DNA from: Hominenteromicrobium mulieris
GTDB lineage: Bacteria > Bacillota > Clostridia > Oscillospirales > Acutalibacteraceae
NCBI RefSeq assembly: GCF_020687165.1
Contig: NZ_JAJEQC010000008.1
DNA length: 64,000 nt
Strand: one strand, 5' to 3'
A program made the translations under genes and the position numbers. Below are positions 32,724-41,382 of this stretch, in pieces. How positions within the stretch are numbered: the stretch's first letter is position 1; each line of letters begins with the position of its first letter. The notes beneath the pieces were generated by a model. It ran no database searches. It was not told the origin of the DNA and saw only the letters and a program-made list of their open reading frames with translations.

Positions 32724-33553
32724 TGCGCTTCACCCCGCCCGATGGCGTTTTAAACCTCGCCCAAACGCTCGACTGCGGGCAGTCGTTCCGCTTTTATCCC
32801 GTCACGCTCGAAAACAACATTCCCGCATGGCGCGGTGTGGCATTTTCCCGCGGGCTGACCGTCTATCAAGATGAAAATAACGACCTCGTTTTAGACTGCA
32901 CCGAGCAGGAATTTCGTGACATTTGGTTTGATTATTTCGATTTTAACACGGATTACAAAAAGTCCCGCGAAGTGCTTTCCGCTCTGCACCCCGCGCTGAA
33001 AGAAGCAGCCGAATTCGCGGGCGGCATCCGCATTTTAAAGCAGGAGCCGTTTGAGGCGCTGTGCTCGTTCATCATCTCGCAGAACAACAACATTCCGCGC
33101 ATCAAGGGTATTATAGAGCGCTTGTGTCTGCATTTCGGCGAGCCGTTTCTTTATCATAACGAGACCCGCTACGCATTCCCGACACCGAAAAAATTGGCCT
33201 CCTGCACGCCGGAAGACCTCGCTCCGCTGCGCGCGGGCTTTCGCGCGAAATATCTCATCGATGCCGCAAAGCGCATCGCTTCCGGCGAGATCGATTTAGA
33301 ATCCGTGCGCAAAATGCCGCTTCCCGATGCCAAAGCGAAATTGCAGACGATTTCAGGCGTCGGCCCAAAAGTCGCGGACTGCGCTTTGCTCTACGGTCTG
33401 CACCGCACGGAGTGCTTCCCGATGGACGTGTGGATGAAGCGCGCCGTATCACTTTTGCCGAGGCTTTCCCCCGCAGATTTCAGTGAAAACGCCGGCATCG
33501 CGCAGCAATATTTATTCCACTATGTGCGCATGCACCCCGAGCTTTTCAAATAA
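32723..33553 (+). CDS. 8-oxoguanine DNA glycosylase (OGG-type)
   Basis: Base-excision repair enzyme of 276 residues that removes oxidised guanine. The N-terminal OGG domain (LAQTLDCGQSFRFY) is followed by the helix-hairpin-helix glycosylase core with SFIISQNNNIPRIKGIIERL, the hairpin ISGVGPKVADCALLYGL carrying the catalytic Lys, and the catalytic Asp in CFPMDVWMKR. ATG 32723 overlaps the previous stop (TGATG). The alternative is a 3-methyladenine glycosylase, but the Lys in GVGPKVADC favours a bifunctional OGG enzyme. Confidence 0.88.
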   Translation: MRFTPPDGVLNLAQTLDCGQSFRFYPVTLENNIPAWRGVAFSRGLTVYQDENNDLVLDCTEQEFRDIWFDYFDFNTDYKKSREVLSALHPALKEAAEFAGGIRILKQEPFEALCSFIISQNNNIPRIKGIIERLCLHFGEPFLYHNETRYAFPTPKKLASCTPEDLAPLRAGFRAKYLIDAAKRIASGEIDLESVRKMPLPDAKAKLQTISGVGPKVADCALLYGLHRTECFPMDVWMKRAVSLLPRLSPADFSENAGIAQQYLFHYVRMHPELFK

Positions 33554-34139
33554 ATAATTCGTCCGGGACCGGCGGCAGGTCATCGGGTATCGCCGCCATA
33601 CTTCTTTTTATGATCTTCGCCATTTCTTCCGGCGTTTCCGGGCAGCCGTACAAAAGCCATTTGCGCGTCACGGCAAAGTACCCCGCTTTCACAAATTCAA
33701 AATGATATTCCATGCAGCGCTCGCTCTCGATGCCGAGCCGCCGAAAAAAAGGCTTGAAGACGTTTTCAAACAGCGTCTGATAGCCTTTTTCCAGTTCTGC
33801 CGTGCCGAATTTCTCAAAATACGCCCGGTAAAACGCCCTGTCGCGCTTTGCCTCGCGCAGCGTCGCCGCCACATATGCTTCGGAGAAGATATTCGGGTCG
33901 CCGTGCATCTCTTCGTGTATCCGCTCTACGGACTCCGTCCATTTCTCCTCTACGATCGCTGTTATCAGCGCGGGTATGTCCGCATAGTGCAGGTAAAACG
34001 ATGAGCGGTTGATGCCCGTCGCCTCACAAATTTCCCGCACGGAAATTTGATTTGTTTTTTTATTGAGCACCATTTTCGTAAACGCCTTGCGGATGCGCCG
34101 GTCGGTCTCCGCAAATCGCTCGTTTTTCTTTGTGTTCAT
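33546..34139 (-). CDS. TetR/AcrR family regulator
   Basis: Dimeric repressor-type regulator of 197 residues. The N-terminal helix-turn-helix reads ISVREICEATGINRSSFYLHYADIPALI. The C-terminal helical domain (YRAYFEKFGTAELEKGYQTLFENVFKPFF ... KWLLYGCPETPEEMAKIIKRSM) resembles the QacR/YsiA-like ligand domain. ATG 34139 follows GGAGGG. It is divergent from a MATE exporter gene with inverted repeats between them, the usual layout of a local repressor of an exporter. Its end overlaps the converging glycosylase gene by eight bases. Confidence 0.87.
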   Translation of the reverse strand: MNTKKNERFAETDRRIRKAFTKMVLNKKTNQISVREICEATGINRSSFYLHYADIPALITAIVEEKWTESVERIHEEMHGDPNIFSEAYVAATLREAKRDRAFYRAYFEKFGTAELEKGYQTLFENVFKPFFRRLGIESERCMEYHFEFVKAGYFAVTRKWLLYGCPETPEEMAKIIKRSMAAIPDDLPPVPDELFI

Positions 34140-34157
34140 TTTGCCCTCCATTAACAC

Positions 34158-34240
34158 AACACTCATCGTGTTTTAGCGGTTGTTTTCCAAATCTCCACGT
34201 GTTATGCTTGTATTAACAGAACAAGTGTTGACTTTATAGT
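34158..34240 (+). promoter_or_regulatory. Divergent promoter/operator of the TetR-MATE pair
   Basis: TTAACA (34213-34218) and TATAGT (34235-34240) with a 16-base spacer drive the MATE gene. The dyad CTTGT-9-ACAAG (34207-34225) overlaps the -35 box, and AACAC-5-GTGTT (34158-34172) lies near the tetR start. Both are candidate TetR operators. Confidence 0.55.
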
Positions 34241-34277
34241 AGCGCATTGCAAACATAAAATCAAGGAGGAATTTTTC

Positions 34278-35651
34278 GTGAAAACCGAAGAACTTTTTGA
34301 GCGCGCACCCGTGTGGAAATCCATTTTCAAGATGTGCCTGCCCACCGTTGTCGTTATGCTCGTCATGACCGTCTACAACATGGCCGATATGGTGTTCGTC
34401 GGGCAAACCGGCATCGCGGCACAGGTCGCCGCCGTTTCGCTCGCGTCGCCGTTTTTTTTATTGCAGATGACGCTCGGCACATGGATCGGCGGTGGCGGCT
34501 GCACCGTGATTTCGACAGCGCTCGGCGCAAAAGACACCGAAAAAGCCAAATCCGCAAGCGCCGCATGTACGCTTTTAAGCCTTGCTTCCGGCGTCCTGCT
34601 CGGCGGCGCCGCGCTCCTTTTCCCGAACGCCTTCCTGCACTTTTTCGGCGCCGATGCCGCCACGTGGGACTACACCGCGCAGTACCTTCAGATTCTGGCG
34701 CTCGGCACGCCCGTGGTGGTCTTTTCCAATGTATTCGCAAACCTTGTCCGCGCCGAAGGTGCCGTGCAGGTTGCCGTCATGCTCAATATGCTCGGCACTG
34801 TCACCAATATTATACTTGACCCACTTTTCATCTCCGGCCTGAACCTCGGCGTGCAGGGTGCCGCCATCGCAACGGTTCTCGGCAATGTTTTAACCGCGCT
34901 CGGCCTGCTTTTTTATCTTCGCCGCCGCAATACCATTTTAACGCTCAACATGCGCAAAGCATTCCACATGCCGCATGTCTTCCGTGAAATTTTTACGCTC
35001 GGCATTCCGGGCTCTGTCAGCAACCTTTTGATGAGTGCCGTCAACACGATCACAAATCGCATTGTCATCGCCTATGGGGCCGATACTGTCGCCGAAATGG
35101 GCGCGGGCGGCAAAGCGGGCATGATCGTCGCCATGGTCGTCATGGCCATTGCCCTCGGCGTGCAGCCCATGTTCGCATATCTTTACGGCGCGGGCAACAC
35201 TGCCCGCCTGCGCGAGACCTTCCGCAAAAGCGGCATTTTGGCGGTCTCTCTCGGCATCGTGTTAAGCGTCGTCTGCTTCATTTTCCGCTTTCCTATCTGC
35301 GGCCTGTTCTTAAAGGACGAAGCTCTCGTCGCTTCCGCCGCGCACATCACGGCGCTCGGTCTCCTCGGCATGCCGCTTATCGGTATATATTATCTTGCGG
35401 TCAATTACCTCCAGTCCGTCGGCAAAGCGGTGCAGGCTTCCGTGCTTTCCGTTCTGCGGCAGGGTGCCGTTTATGTACCGCTTCTGCTTTCTCTCCATGG
35501 TATGTTCGGTCTTTTCGGCGTGTTTTACGCCGCACCCGCCGCCGATATTTTCTCCACACTTTTAGCCATCTTACTCCTTTACCGCGCCATAAAGAAAGAT
35601 CTCGTCTCCGCAAAGCCGCATTCGCCCGCAAAAGCCAAAAATACCTTCTAA
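34278..35651 (+). CDS. MATE family exporter controlled by a TetR regulator
   Basis: Twelve-span exporter of 457 residues (SIFKMCLPTVVVMLVMTVYNMADMVFVGQTG ... FGLFGVFYAAPAADIFSTLLAILLLY). The conserved MATE pattern AAVSLASPFFLLQMTLG is present in the first half. GTG start with AAGGAGG. The divergent TetR gene suggests induction by a toxic ligand, which may be the exported compound (inference). A few uncharged residues at the end contain a Lys-rich tail. Confidence 0.88.
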   Translation: MKTEELFERAPVWKSIFKMCLPTVVVMLVMTVYNMADMVFVGQTGIAAQVAAVSLASPFFLLQMTLGTWIGGGGCTVISTALGAKDTEKAKSASAACTLLSLASGVLLGGAALLFPNAFLHFFGADAATWDYTAQYLQILALGTPVVVFSNVFANLVRAEGAVQVAVMLNMLGTVTNIILDPLFISGLNLGVQGAAIATVLGNVLTALGLLFYLRRRNTILTLNMRKAFHMPHVFREIFTLGIPGSVSNLLMSAVNTITNRIVIAYGADTVAEMGAGGKAGMIVAMVVMAIALGVQPMFAYLYGAGNTARLRETFRKSGILAVSLGIVLSVVCFIFRFPICGLFLKDEALVASAAHITALGLLGMPLIGIYYLAVNYLQSVGKAVQASVLSVLRQGAVYVPLLLSLHGMFGLFGVFYAAPAADIFSTLLAILLLYRAIKKDLVSAKPHSPAKAKNTF

Positions 35652-35679
35652 AAATCAACTGAATTTTCATATTCTGTCC

Positions 35680-35708
35680 ATGACTTTTTCCCGCGCTTCT
35701 GTTATACT
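35680..35708 (+). promoter_or_regulatory. Promoter of the ABC exporter operon
   Basis: ATGACT (35680-35685) and TATACT (35703-35708), 17-base spacer, before AAGGAG and the ATG at 35747. Confidence 0.65.
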
Positions 35709-35746
35709 TTAATATAGAAACCAATGCAGTATAAGGAGACGGTACG

Positions 35747-36451
35747 ATGGGCGCATTTGTAGAATTTGAAAATGTATCGAAAATTTATAAAACCGGCGAT
35801 GTAGAGGTGCACGCCTTAACCGATGCAAGCTTTGAAATTCAAAAGGGCGAATTCTGCGTCATCGTCGGTGAATCCGGCGCGGGAAAAACGACGCTTTTAA
35901 ATATCCTCGGCGGCATGGATACGCTGTCTAAAGGCACCGTCCGCATGGACGGACGCGACATCAGCCACTTTAACCGCACCCAGCTTGAAAACTACCGCCG
36001 CTATGACATCGGCTTCGTCTTCCAATTTTATAACCTTATCCCGAATTTAACGGCGCTCGAAAACGTGGAAATTGCGGCACAGCTGTGCACCGATGCCATC
36101 CCCGCCGAAGACGTGCTCCGCGCCGTCGGTCTCCATGACCGCATGCAGAACTTTCCCGCACAGCTCTCGGGCGGTGAACAGCAGCGTGTTTCCATTGCCC
36201 GCGCACTCGCCAAAAAGCCGAAGCTCCTTCTGTGCGACGAGCCCACCGGCGCACTCGATTACGAGACCGGCAAATCTATTTTAAAGCTTTTGCAGGATAC
36301 CTGCCGCCGCGACGGCATGACCGTCGTCATCATCACGCACAATGCGGCGCTTGCCGCCATGGCAGACCGCATCATCCGCGTAAAAAGCGGCCACATTTAC
36401 TCCGTTCGCATGAACGAGCACATCACGCCCGTGGAACAGCTTGAATGGTAA
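35747..36451 (+). CDS. ABC transporter ATP-binding protein (LolD/MacB type)
   Basis: Cytoplasmic ATPase subunit of 234 residues. Walker A GESGAGKTT, Q loop in FVFQFYNLIPNLTALENVEIA, signature LSGGEQQRV, Walker B LLLCDEPTGALD and the switch His in IITHNAALAAM are all intact. The sequence is typical of the MacB/LolD group, which powers mechanotransmission rather than ordinary import. It overlaps the frame of the permease gene and lies about 20 bases before its chosen start, so they form one exporter. Confidence 0.93.
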   Translation: MGAFVEFENVSKIYKTGDVEVHALTDASFEIQKGEFCVIVGESGAGKTTLLNILGGMDTLSKGTVRMDGRDISHFNRTQLENYRRYDIGFVFQFYNLIPNLTALENVEIAAQLCTDAIPAEDVLRAVGLHDRMQNFPAQLSGGEQQRVSIARALAKKPKLLLCDEPTGALDYETGKSILKLLQDTCRRDGMTVVIITHNAALAAMADRIIRVKSGHIYSVRMNEHITPVEQLEW

Positions 36452-36473
36452 CGCGAAGGGAGCCGGAAAACGC

Positions 36474-39400
36474 ATGACAAAAGCACTCAGAAAAAACACG
36501 CGGCGCAGCATTTCGGGCAGCCTTGGGCGATATATCGCTATCCTGCTCATCATTATGCTGGGCGTGGCGTTTCTCACGGGTCTGCGAGATACCCGTCCCA
36601 TCATGTCCGCCACCGAGACCGCCTATATAAAAAACACGAAGCTCTACGATCTTCGCCTCATCTCCACCATCGGCTTTGATGCGGACGACGTTGCCGCCGT
36701 GCAGAAAGCCGACGGTGTGGTTGCCGCCGCAGGCAGTGTGAATGCCGATTTCATCTGGCAGCACGACAGCAAAGAGCGCGTTTACCGTGCACATATGCTG
36801 ACAGATAACATCAACGAGCCTGTGCTCACTGCCGGACGTATGCCTGAAAACGGCAGTGAGTGCCTTATAGATTCCAGTCGCTTTTCGGAAGACATGATTG
36901 GACAAACGATCGAAATTTCCGACTCCAACGACGAAGATACGAAGAAAAGCTTCAAATACAGCACCTACACCGTGGTCGGCCTTGCAGATTCTCCGCTGTA
37001 CATCCACACGCTGCGCGGCACCACGTCGCTTGGCGACGGCACGCTGCAGGGCTTCGTTCTCATCCCGGAGGACGGCTTCGATTTCGAGTATTACACAGAA
37101 TTATACGTTACCTGCACCGATGAATTCCCGCTATACAGCGACGATTACGACGATTACATCGATACGTTCTCCGATACTGTCGAAGCCGCCGCCACCGCTT
37201 CCGTCAACGCGCGTTTTGATCGTCTCACGTCCGACGGCAAAGCCGAAATTTCAGACGCCGAGAACGAACTGAACGACAAAAAAGCCGAAGCCGAAACGGA
37301 GCTTGACGACGCCAAAGCACAGCTTGACGATGCAAAAGAGACCATCACCTCCGGCGAAGCGAAACTTTTCGACGCGAAAAAGCAATTGGACGATGCCAAA
37401 GCACAGTTGGATGCAGGCGCAGAGCAAATTCAGCCCGACTTCACTTCGTGGGAAAGCGCCCTGCAAAGCGGCTTTGACGCATATTACAGCGGCAAGCAGC
37501 AATTAGAGGATGCCCTTGCGGAGAGTCAGGCGCAGATCGACGCCGGTTACGCGCAGCTGCAGGAAAACGAAAAGCTCTACACTGAAAAATATGCCGAATT
37601 CACATCCGGCAAAGAGCAGTATGAAGCGGGTCTTACCGCCGCAAAGGACGCCCGCACACAAATTGACGCCGCACGCGCCGACTTAAACGAGAAAAAAGCG
37701 CAGCTCACGGCGGGCTTTGCCGCACTCGACGAAGCGCAGGCGCAGCTTGATGCCGTAAAAGATACGCTCGACCCGGCAGAAGCCGAAGCGCAGCAAACGG
37801 CGCTCGATATGCAGCGCGCCGCTTTGAATCAAAATCAGACGCAGCTCGACGATGCCGAAGCCGTATTAAACGAACAGGATGCCGCCCTCACCGCGCAGGA
37901 AGCGCAGCTCACAGAGACCGGCGAGCAGCTCGATGAAGCCGAAACCGCCCTCTCGCAAATGCGCACGCTGCTCGATGTCGGCCAAAACGATTACACCGAC
38001 GGCATAGCACAACTTGAATATCAGAGAAAAACGCAAACTGCAAAGCTTGACGAAGCGTATGCTTCGCTCATCACGTTTCAAAACGGCATCAAAGAATACA
38101 ACGAGGGCCTCGCTTCATACAACGACGGCGTAAAAGAGCTCGCCGACGGCAAAGCCGAATACGAAGACGGCCTTAAAGACTACGAGGACGGCAAAAAGGA
38201 ATTTGACGAGCAAATCTCCGACGCCAAACAGAAAATCGCCGACGCCAAACAAGAGCTCGCCGATTTAAAGAAGCCGGAGCTCTACGTTTTAACACGTGAC
38301 ACAAACGCCGGCTACGTCTCGTTTGAAAGCGATTCCACCATCGTCGAAAAGCTCTCGGGGGTCTTCCCCATTTTCTTCTTTCTCATCGCGGCGCTCGTCT
38401 GCTCCACCACCATGACCCGTATGATCGACGATGAACGTACACAGATCGGCACGCTCCGCGCACTCGGGTACAGCCGCGGCTCCATCCTCGCAAAATACCT
38501 GCTCTATTCCGGCAGCGCCGCCGCACTCGGCTGTGTCATCGGCTATTTTGCGGGCGGTTATGTTTTCCCGTTCGTCATCTGGACAGCCTACGGCATGCTG
38601 TATCGCATTCCGGGTTTCGTCCTACTGTATGACCCCGTGCTGTTTGTCATCGCGCTTGCGGCGTCGCTTTTATGCTCGGCGGGCACCACATATTTAGCCC
38701 TGCGCATCGAGATGCAGAACATGCCCGCAAACCTCATCCGCCCGAAGACCCCGGCCGTCGGCAAGCGCATTTTTCTCGAGCGCATCACGCCGCTGTGGAA
38801 GCGCCTGAAATTCTTGCACAAGGTCTCCCTGCGCAACATTTTCCGCTTTAAAAAGCGCATGATCATGATGATTCTCGGCATTGCGGGCTGCACCGCGCTG
38901 GTGCTCACCGGCTTCGGTATCCATGATTCCGTCGCGAACATTGCAAACTTCCAGTTTGATGATATTCAAAAATACGATGTCAGCGCCCAGTTCTCCGATA
39001 CGCTGACCGAAGATAAAATCAACGAAGTCGAAAGCGACCACAAATCGGAACTTGACGCCGCCACCGCCGTGCAGATGACCTCCGGTGACGTCACAGGCGG
39101 CAGCATCACAAAATCCGCTTACATCGTCGCGTCCGACGATCCCGCCATCACCGACATTTTCGATCTGCATATCGATGGCGAGACCGTACCCTACCCCGGC
39201 AAAGGCGAAGTGCTGCTCACCGAAAAACTCGCCGAGCTCACCGATATCAAAACCGGCGATACCGTCACCGTTTCCGTTTCGGACACGGAAAAAGCCGAGC
39301 TCAAGGTCGCGGGTTTAGTTGAAAACTACGTGCAAAATTACCTCTACATGACGGGCGAAACGTACGCCATGATCGCCGATAAGGGCTACGAGCCGAAAAC

Positions 39401-39932
39401 GCTCCTGCTGCGCGTAAACGACAGCGCAGACGAATATGCGCTTTCCGCTGCACTCTCCAAAACGGACGGCGTATCCTCCGTTTCCGTCGTCACCGATACG
39501 CGCAATATGATTGACCAAATGATGCAGAGCCTAAACTATGTCGTTGCGCTCGTGCTCATTTCCGCCGGCGCACTCGCGTTCATCGTCCTGTTTAACCTCG
39601 GCAACATCAATCTGACCGAACGCGTCAGGGAAATTGCCACCATCAAGGTGCTCGGCTTCCATTCCAGGGAAACCGGCGCGTATGTGTTCCGTGAAAATAT
39701 CATTTTGTCCATGATGGGCATCGTCGTCGGCCTGCCGCTCGGCGTTCTGCTGCACACATTTGTGCTCATGCAGATCCGCGTCGATATGGTCTCTTTCAAA
39801 GCTGTCATCGCACCCGTCAGCTTCCTTTTGACCGTTGTCATGGTCGTGCTGTTCACGGTTATCACCGACCTCGTCATGCGCAAGAAAATTACCAAAATCG
39901 ACATGGCGGAATCCTTAAAATCGATCGAATAA
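36474..39932 (+). CDS. FtsX/MacB-type ABC permease with very long coiled coil
   Basis: Membrane subunit of 1152 residues. One span near residues 15-37 is followed by a MacB-like extracytoplasmic domain, then at about 255-600 a heptad-like coiled coil made of repeats such as AKAQLDDAKE, EAQAQLDAVKD and EQLDEAETALSQM. An FtsX domain with three spans follows at about 620-745 (FPIFFFLIAALVCSTTMTRMI), a second extracytoplasmic region, and a last FtsX domain at about 1018-1148. ATG 36474 follows GAAGGGAG; an earlier start lies inside the ATPase gene. Such permeases move lipids, peptides or act on wall enzymes. Substrate unknown. Confidence 0.9.
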   Translation: MTKALRKNTRRSISGSLGRYIAILLIIMLGVAFLTGLRDTRPIMSATETAYIKNTKLYDLRLISTIGFDADDVAAVQKADGVVAAAGSVNADFIWQHDSKERVYRAHMLTDNINEPVLTAGRMPENGSECLIDSSRFSEDMIGQTIEISDSNDEDTKKSFKYSTYTVVGLADSPLYIHTLRGTTSLGDGTLQGFVLIPEDGFDFEYYTELYVTCTDEFPLYSDDYDDYIDTFSDTVEAAATASVNARFDRLTSDGKAEISDAENELNDKKAEAETELDDAKAQLDDAKETITSGEAKLFDAKKQLDDAKAQLDAGAEQIQPDFTSWESALQSGFDAYYSGKQQLEDALAESQAQIDAGYAQLQENEKLYTEKYAEFTSGKEQYEAGLTAAKDARTQIDAARADLNEKKAQLTAGFAALDEAQAQLDAVKDTLDPAEAEAQQTALDMQRAALNQNQTQLDDAEAVLNEQDAALTAQEAQLTETGEQLDEAETALSQMRTLLDVGQNDYTDGIAQLEYQRKTQTAKLDEAYASLITFQNGIKEYNEGLASYNDGVKELADGKAEYEDGLKDYEDGKKEFDEQISDAKQKIADAKQELADLKKPELYVLTRDTNAGYVSFESDSTIVEKLSGVFPIFFFLIAALVCSTTMTRMIDDERTQIGTLRALGYSRGSILAKYLLYSGSAAALGCVIGYFAGGYVFPFVIWTAYGMLYRIPGFVLLYDPVLFVIALAASLLCSAGTTYLALRIEMQNMPANLIRPKTPAVGKRIFLERITPLWKRLKFLHKVSLRNIFRFKKRMIMMILGIAGCTALVLTGFGIHDSVANIANFQFDDIQKYDVSAQFSDTLTEDKINEVESDHKSELDAATAVQMTSGDVTGGSITKSAYIVASDDPAITDIFDLHIDGETVPYPGKGEVLLTEKLAELTDIKTGDTVTVSVSDTEKAELKVAGLVENYVQNYLYMTGETYAMIADKGYEPKTLLLRVNDSADEYALSAALSKTDGVSSVSVVTDTRNMIDQMMQSLNYVVALVLISAGALAFIVLFNLGNINLTERVREIATIKVLGFHSRETGAYVFRENIILSMMGIVVGLPLGVLLHTFVLMQIRVDMVSFKAVIAPVSFLLTVVMVVLFTVITDLVMRKKITKIDMAESLKSIE

Positions 39933-39975
39933 ACAAAAGCTCTGCCGCACCCCGTTGCCGCAGAGCTTTTGTTGT
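39933..39975 (+). terminator. Terminator of the ABC exporter operon
   Basis: AACAAAAGCTCTGC-CGCACCCCGTTGCC-GCAGAGCTTTTGTT, close after the permease stop codon. Confidence 0.8.
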
Positions 39976-40221
39976 GCCATAATCCAAACGATAAATAAAG
40001 TTGGTCGCGTTTCGCCGGAATTCAAGACCGCCACGGACGACCTGTGCTGCTTCATGAGCCTGATTGCGACCATGCTTTTTAAAGACACCCACACTTTCGG
40101 CACGTTTATTCAGACATGGGGCATGAACTTCCCGTGCGCCGTGCTGTGGCAAATGTTTTACTGTAGCCCGCTCGTCCGCCTGATTTTTCGCTTGATTTTC
40201 AGGGAAAAGAAAAGTAAATAA
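39955..40221 (+). pseudogene. Truncated DUF2798-like membrane protein remnant
   Basis: The frame from about 40010 reads PEFKTATDDLCCFMSLIATMLF ... FGTFIQTWGMNFPCAVLWQMFYCSPLVRLIF, resembling the second half of small two-span DUF2798 proteins. The first part of the frame overlaps the terminator of the ABC operon, and there is no suitable start codon with a ribosome binding site. It is best read as a 5'-truncated gene. Confidence 0.45.
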
Positions 40222-40225
40222 GCAT

Positions 40226-40272
40226 AGAAAAAATTCTCCCTCGGCTCCGCAGCCAAAGGAGAATTTTCTTTA
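40226..40272. terminator. Bidirectional terminator near the end of hemW
   Basis: AAAATTCTCC...CGGCTCCGCAGCC...GGAGAATTTTCTTT; overlaps the end of hemW and stops transcripts from both sides. Confidence 0.75.
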
Positions 40273-41382
40273 TCCCGGCAAAATTTCCGCCAAAATCGCG
40301 TTGGAGACCAAAAAGCCTTCCGCGGTCAGCGAAATTCGCTCGTAATCTGCATGTATCAGATTTTTCGGCAAGTGCTTACAACCTTCCAGAACCCCGTCAA
40401 ACAGCGCACCGCCGTTTTCAAATCGTGTCTCGCAAATCTTTCTTTGCAGCCCCTCGGTCAGCCGAAGCGACAGCATCGCAAACTCCGAAAAACCGCCGCC
40501 CGCGCCGTCGTCTGTGGGCACATTGCCGTTTAAAAAGCCCTCTAAATCGCGTGGGAAATAAAATCGCCTGCCCTCCATAAAGGAGTGCGCCGCGGGACCG
40601 AGTCCCAAATATTCCCCGCACCGCCAATACTGCAAATTGTGTCGGCTCTCTTTGCCCGGCCGCGCAAAATTGCTGATCTCATACTGGGCGTACCCGTGCT
40701 TTTTAAGCTCGTTTACGGCAAACAAATACTGGTCTGCCGTGCCGTCTTCATCGGGCAGATTAAGCTCTTGCTTTGCAAACGGCGTACCGGGCTCTATCTT
40801 TAAAATATACGCGGAAACATGGTCGGCCTCGAGTGCCGCGCAAAAATCGATCGAGCTTTTCAGTGTCTCCAAGTTCGAGTTCGGCAGGCCGAGCATCAAA
40901 TCGACCGAAACATTGTCGATGCTCGCTTCTCTCGCCGCTTCCACCGCTTCCCGCACGGTTTCCGCCGTGTGCCTGCGGCCGAGAATTTTCAATTCCGCCT
41001 CGTTTGCGGACTGCATACCCATTGAAATACGGTTGAACCCGCCGCGTTTCAGCGTTTCAAAAAATGAAACGTCTACATCCGCCGGGTTGCACTCCGTCGT
41101 GATTTCCGCGTTTTCGGCAACATTAAACTGCTCTTTCACTTTTTCGAGCACGCGGCACAGTCTTTTCGCACCGAACACACTCGGCGTGCCGCCGCCAAAA
41201 TATACCGTATGCAGCAGCCGTTCGCCGTATTTTTCACCGTACACTGCAAGCCGCGCACACAGCGCCGCTAAATAGCGGTCAAATACGTCGTCTTCTTCCG
41301 GCCGCGCGGAGTAGAAATCGCAATACGGGCACTTGCTTTTGCAAAACGGAATGTGGATATACAGCGAAAACGGTTTATTCAT
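40270..41382 (-). CDS. hemW: Radical SAM heme chaperone HemW
   Basis: Radical SAM protein of 370 residues that delivers heme to target proteins. CKSKCPYCDFYS carries the three Cys of the iron-sulfur cluster but lacks the fourth Cys of true HemN oxidases. YFGGGTPS, ECNPAD and the HemW-type HNLQYWR are present, with the C-terminal HemN_C domain. These favour HemW over coproporphyrinogen oxidase. The start overlaps the end of lepA by eight bases, a common lepA-hemW pairing. Confidence 0.92.
   Translation of the reverse strand: MNKPFSLYIHIPFCKSKCPYCDFYSARPEEDDVFDRYLAALCARLAVYGEKYGERLLHTVYFGGGTPSVFGAKRLCRVLEKVKEQFNVAENAEITTECNPADVDVSFFETLKRGGFNRISMGMQSANEAELKILGRRHTAETVREAVEAAREASIDNVSVDLMLGLPNSNLETLKSSIDFCAALEADHVSAYILKIEPGTPFAKQELNLPDEDGTADQYLFAVNELKKHGYAQYEISNFARPGKESRHNLQYWRCGEYLGLGPAAHSFMEGRRFYFPRDLEGFLNGNVPTDDGAGGGFSEFAMLSLRLTEGLQRKICETRFENGGALFDGVLEGCKHLPKNLIHADYERISLTAEGFLVSNAILAEILPG

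Noticed and set aside
40270..41382. Coproporphyrinogen III oxidase HemN
   Set aside because: The fourth Cys of the HemN cluster motif is absent and the HemW-type HNxxYW is present.
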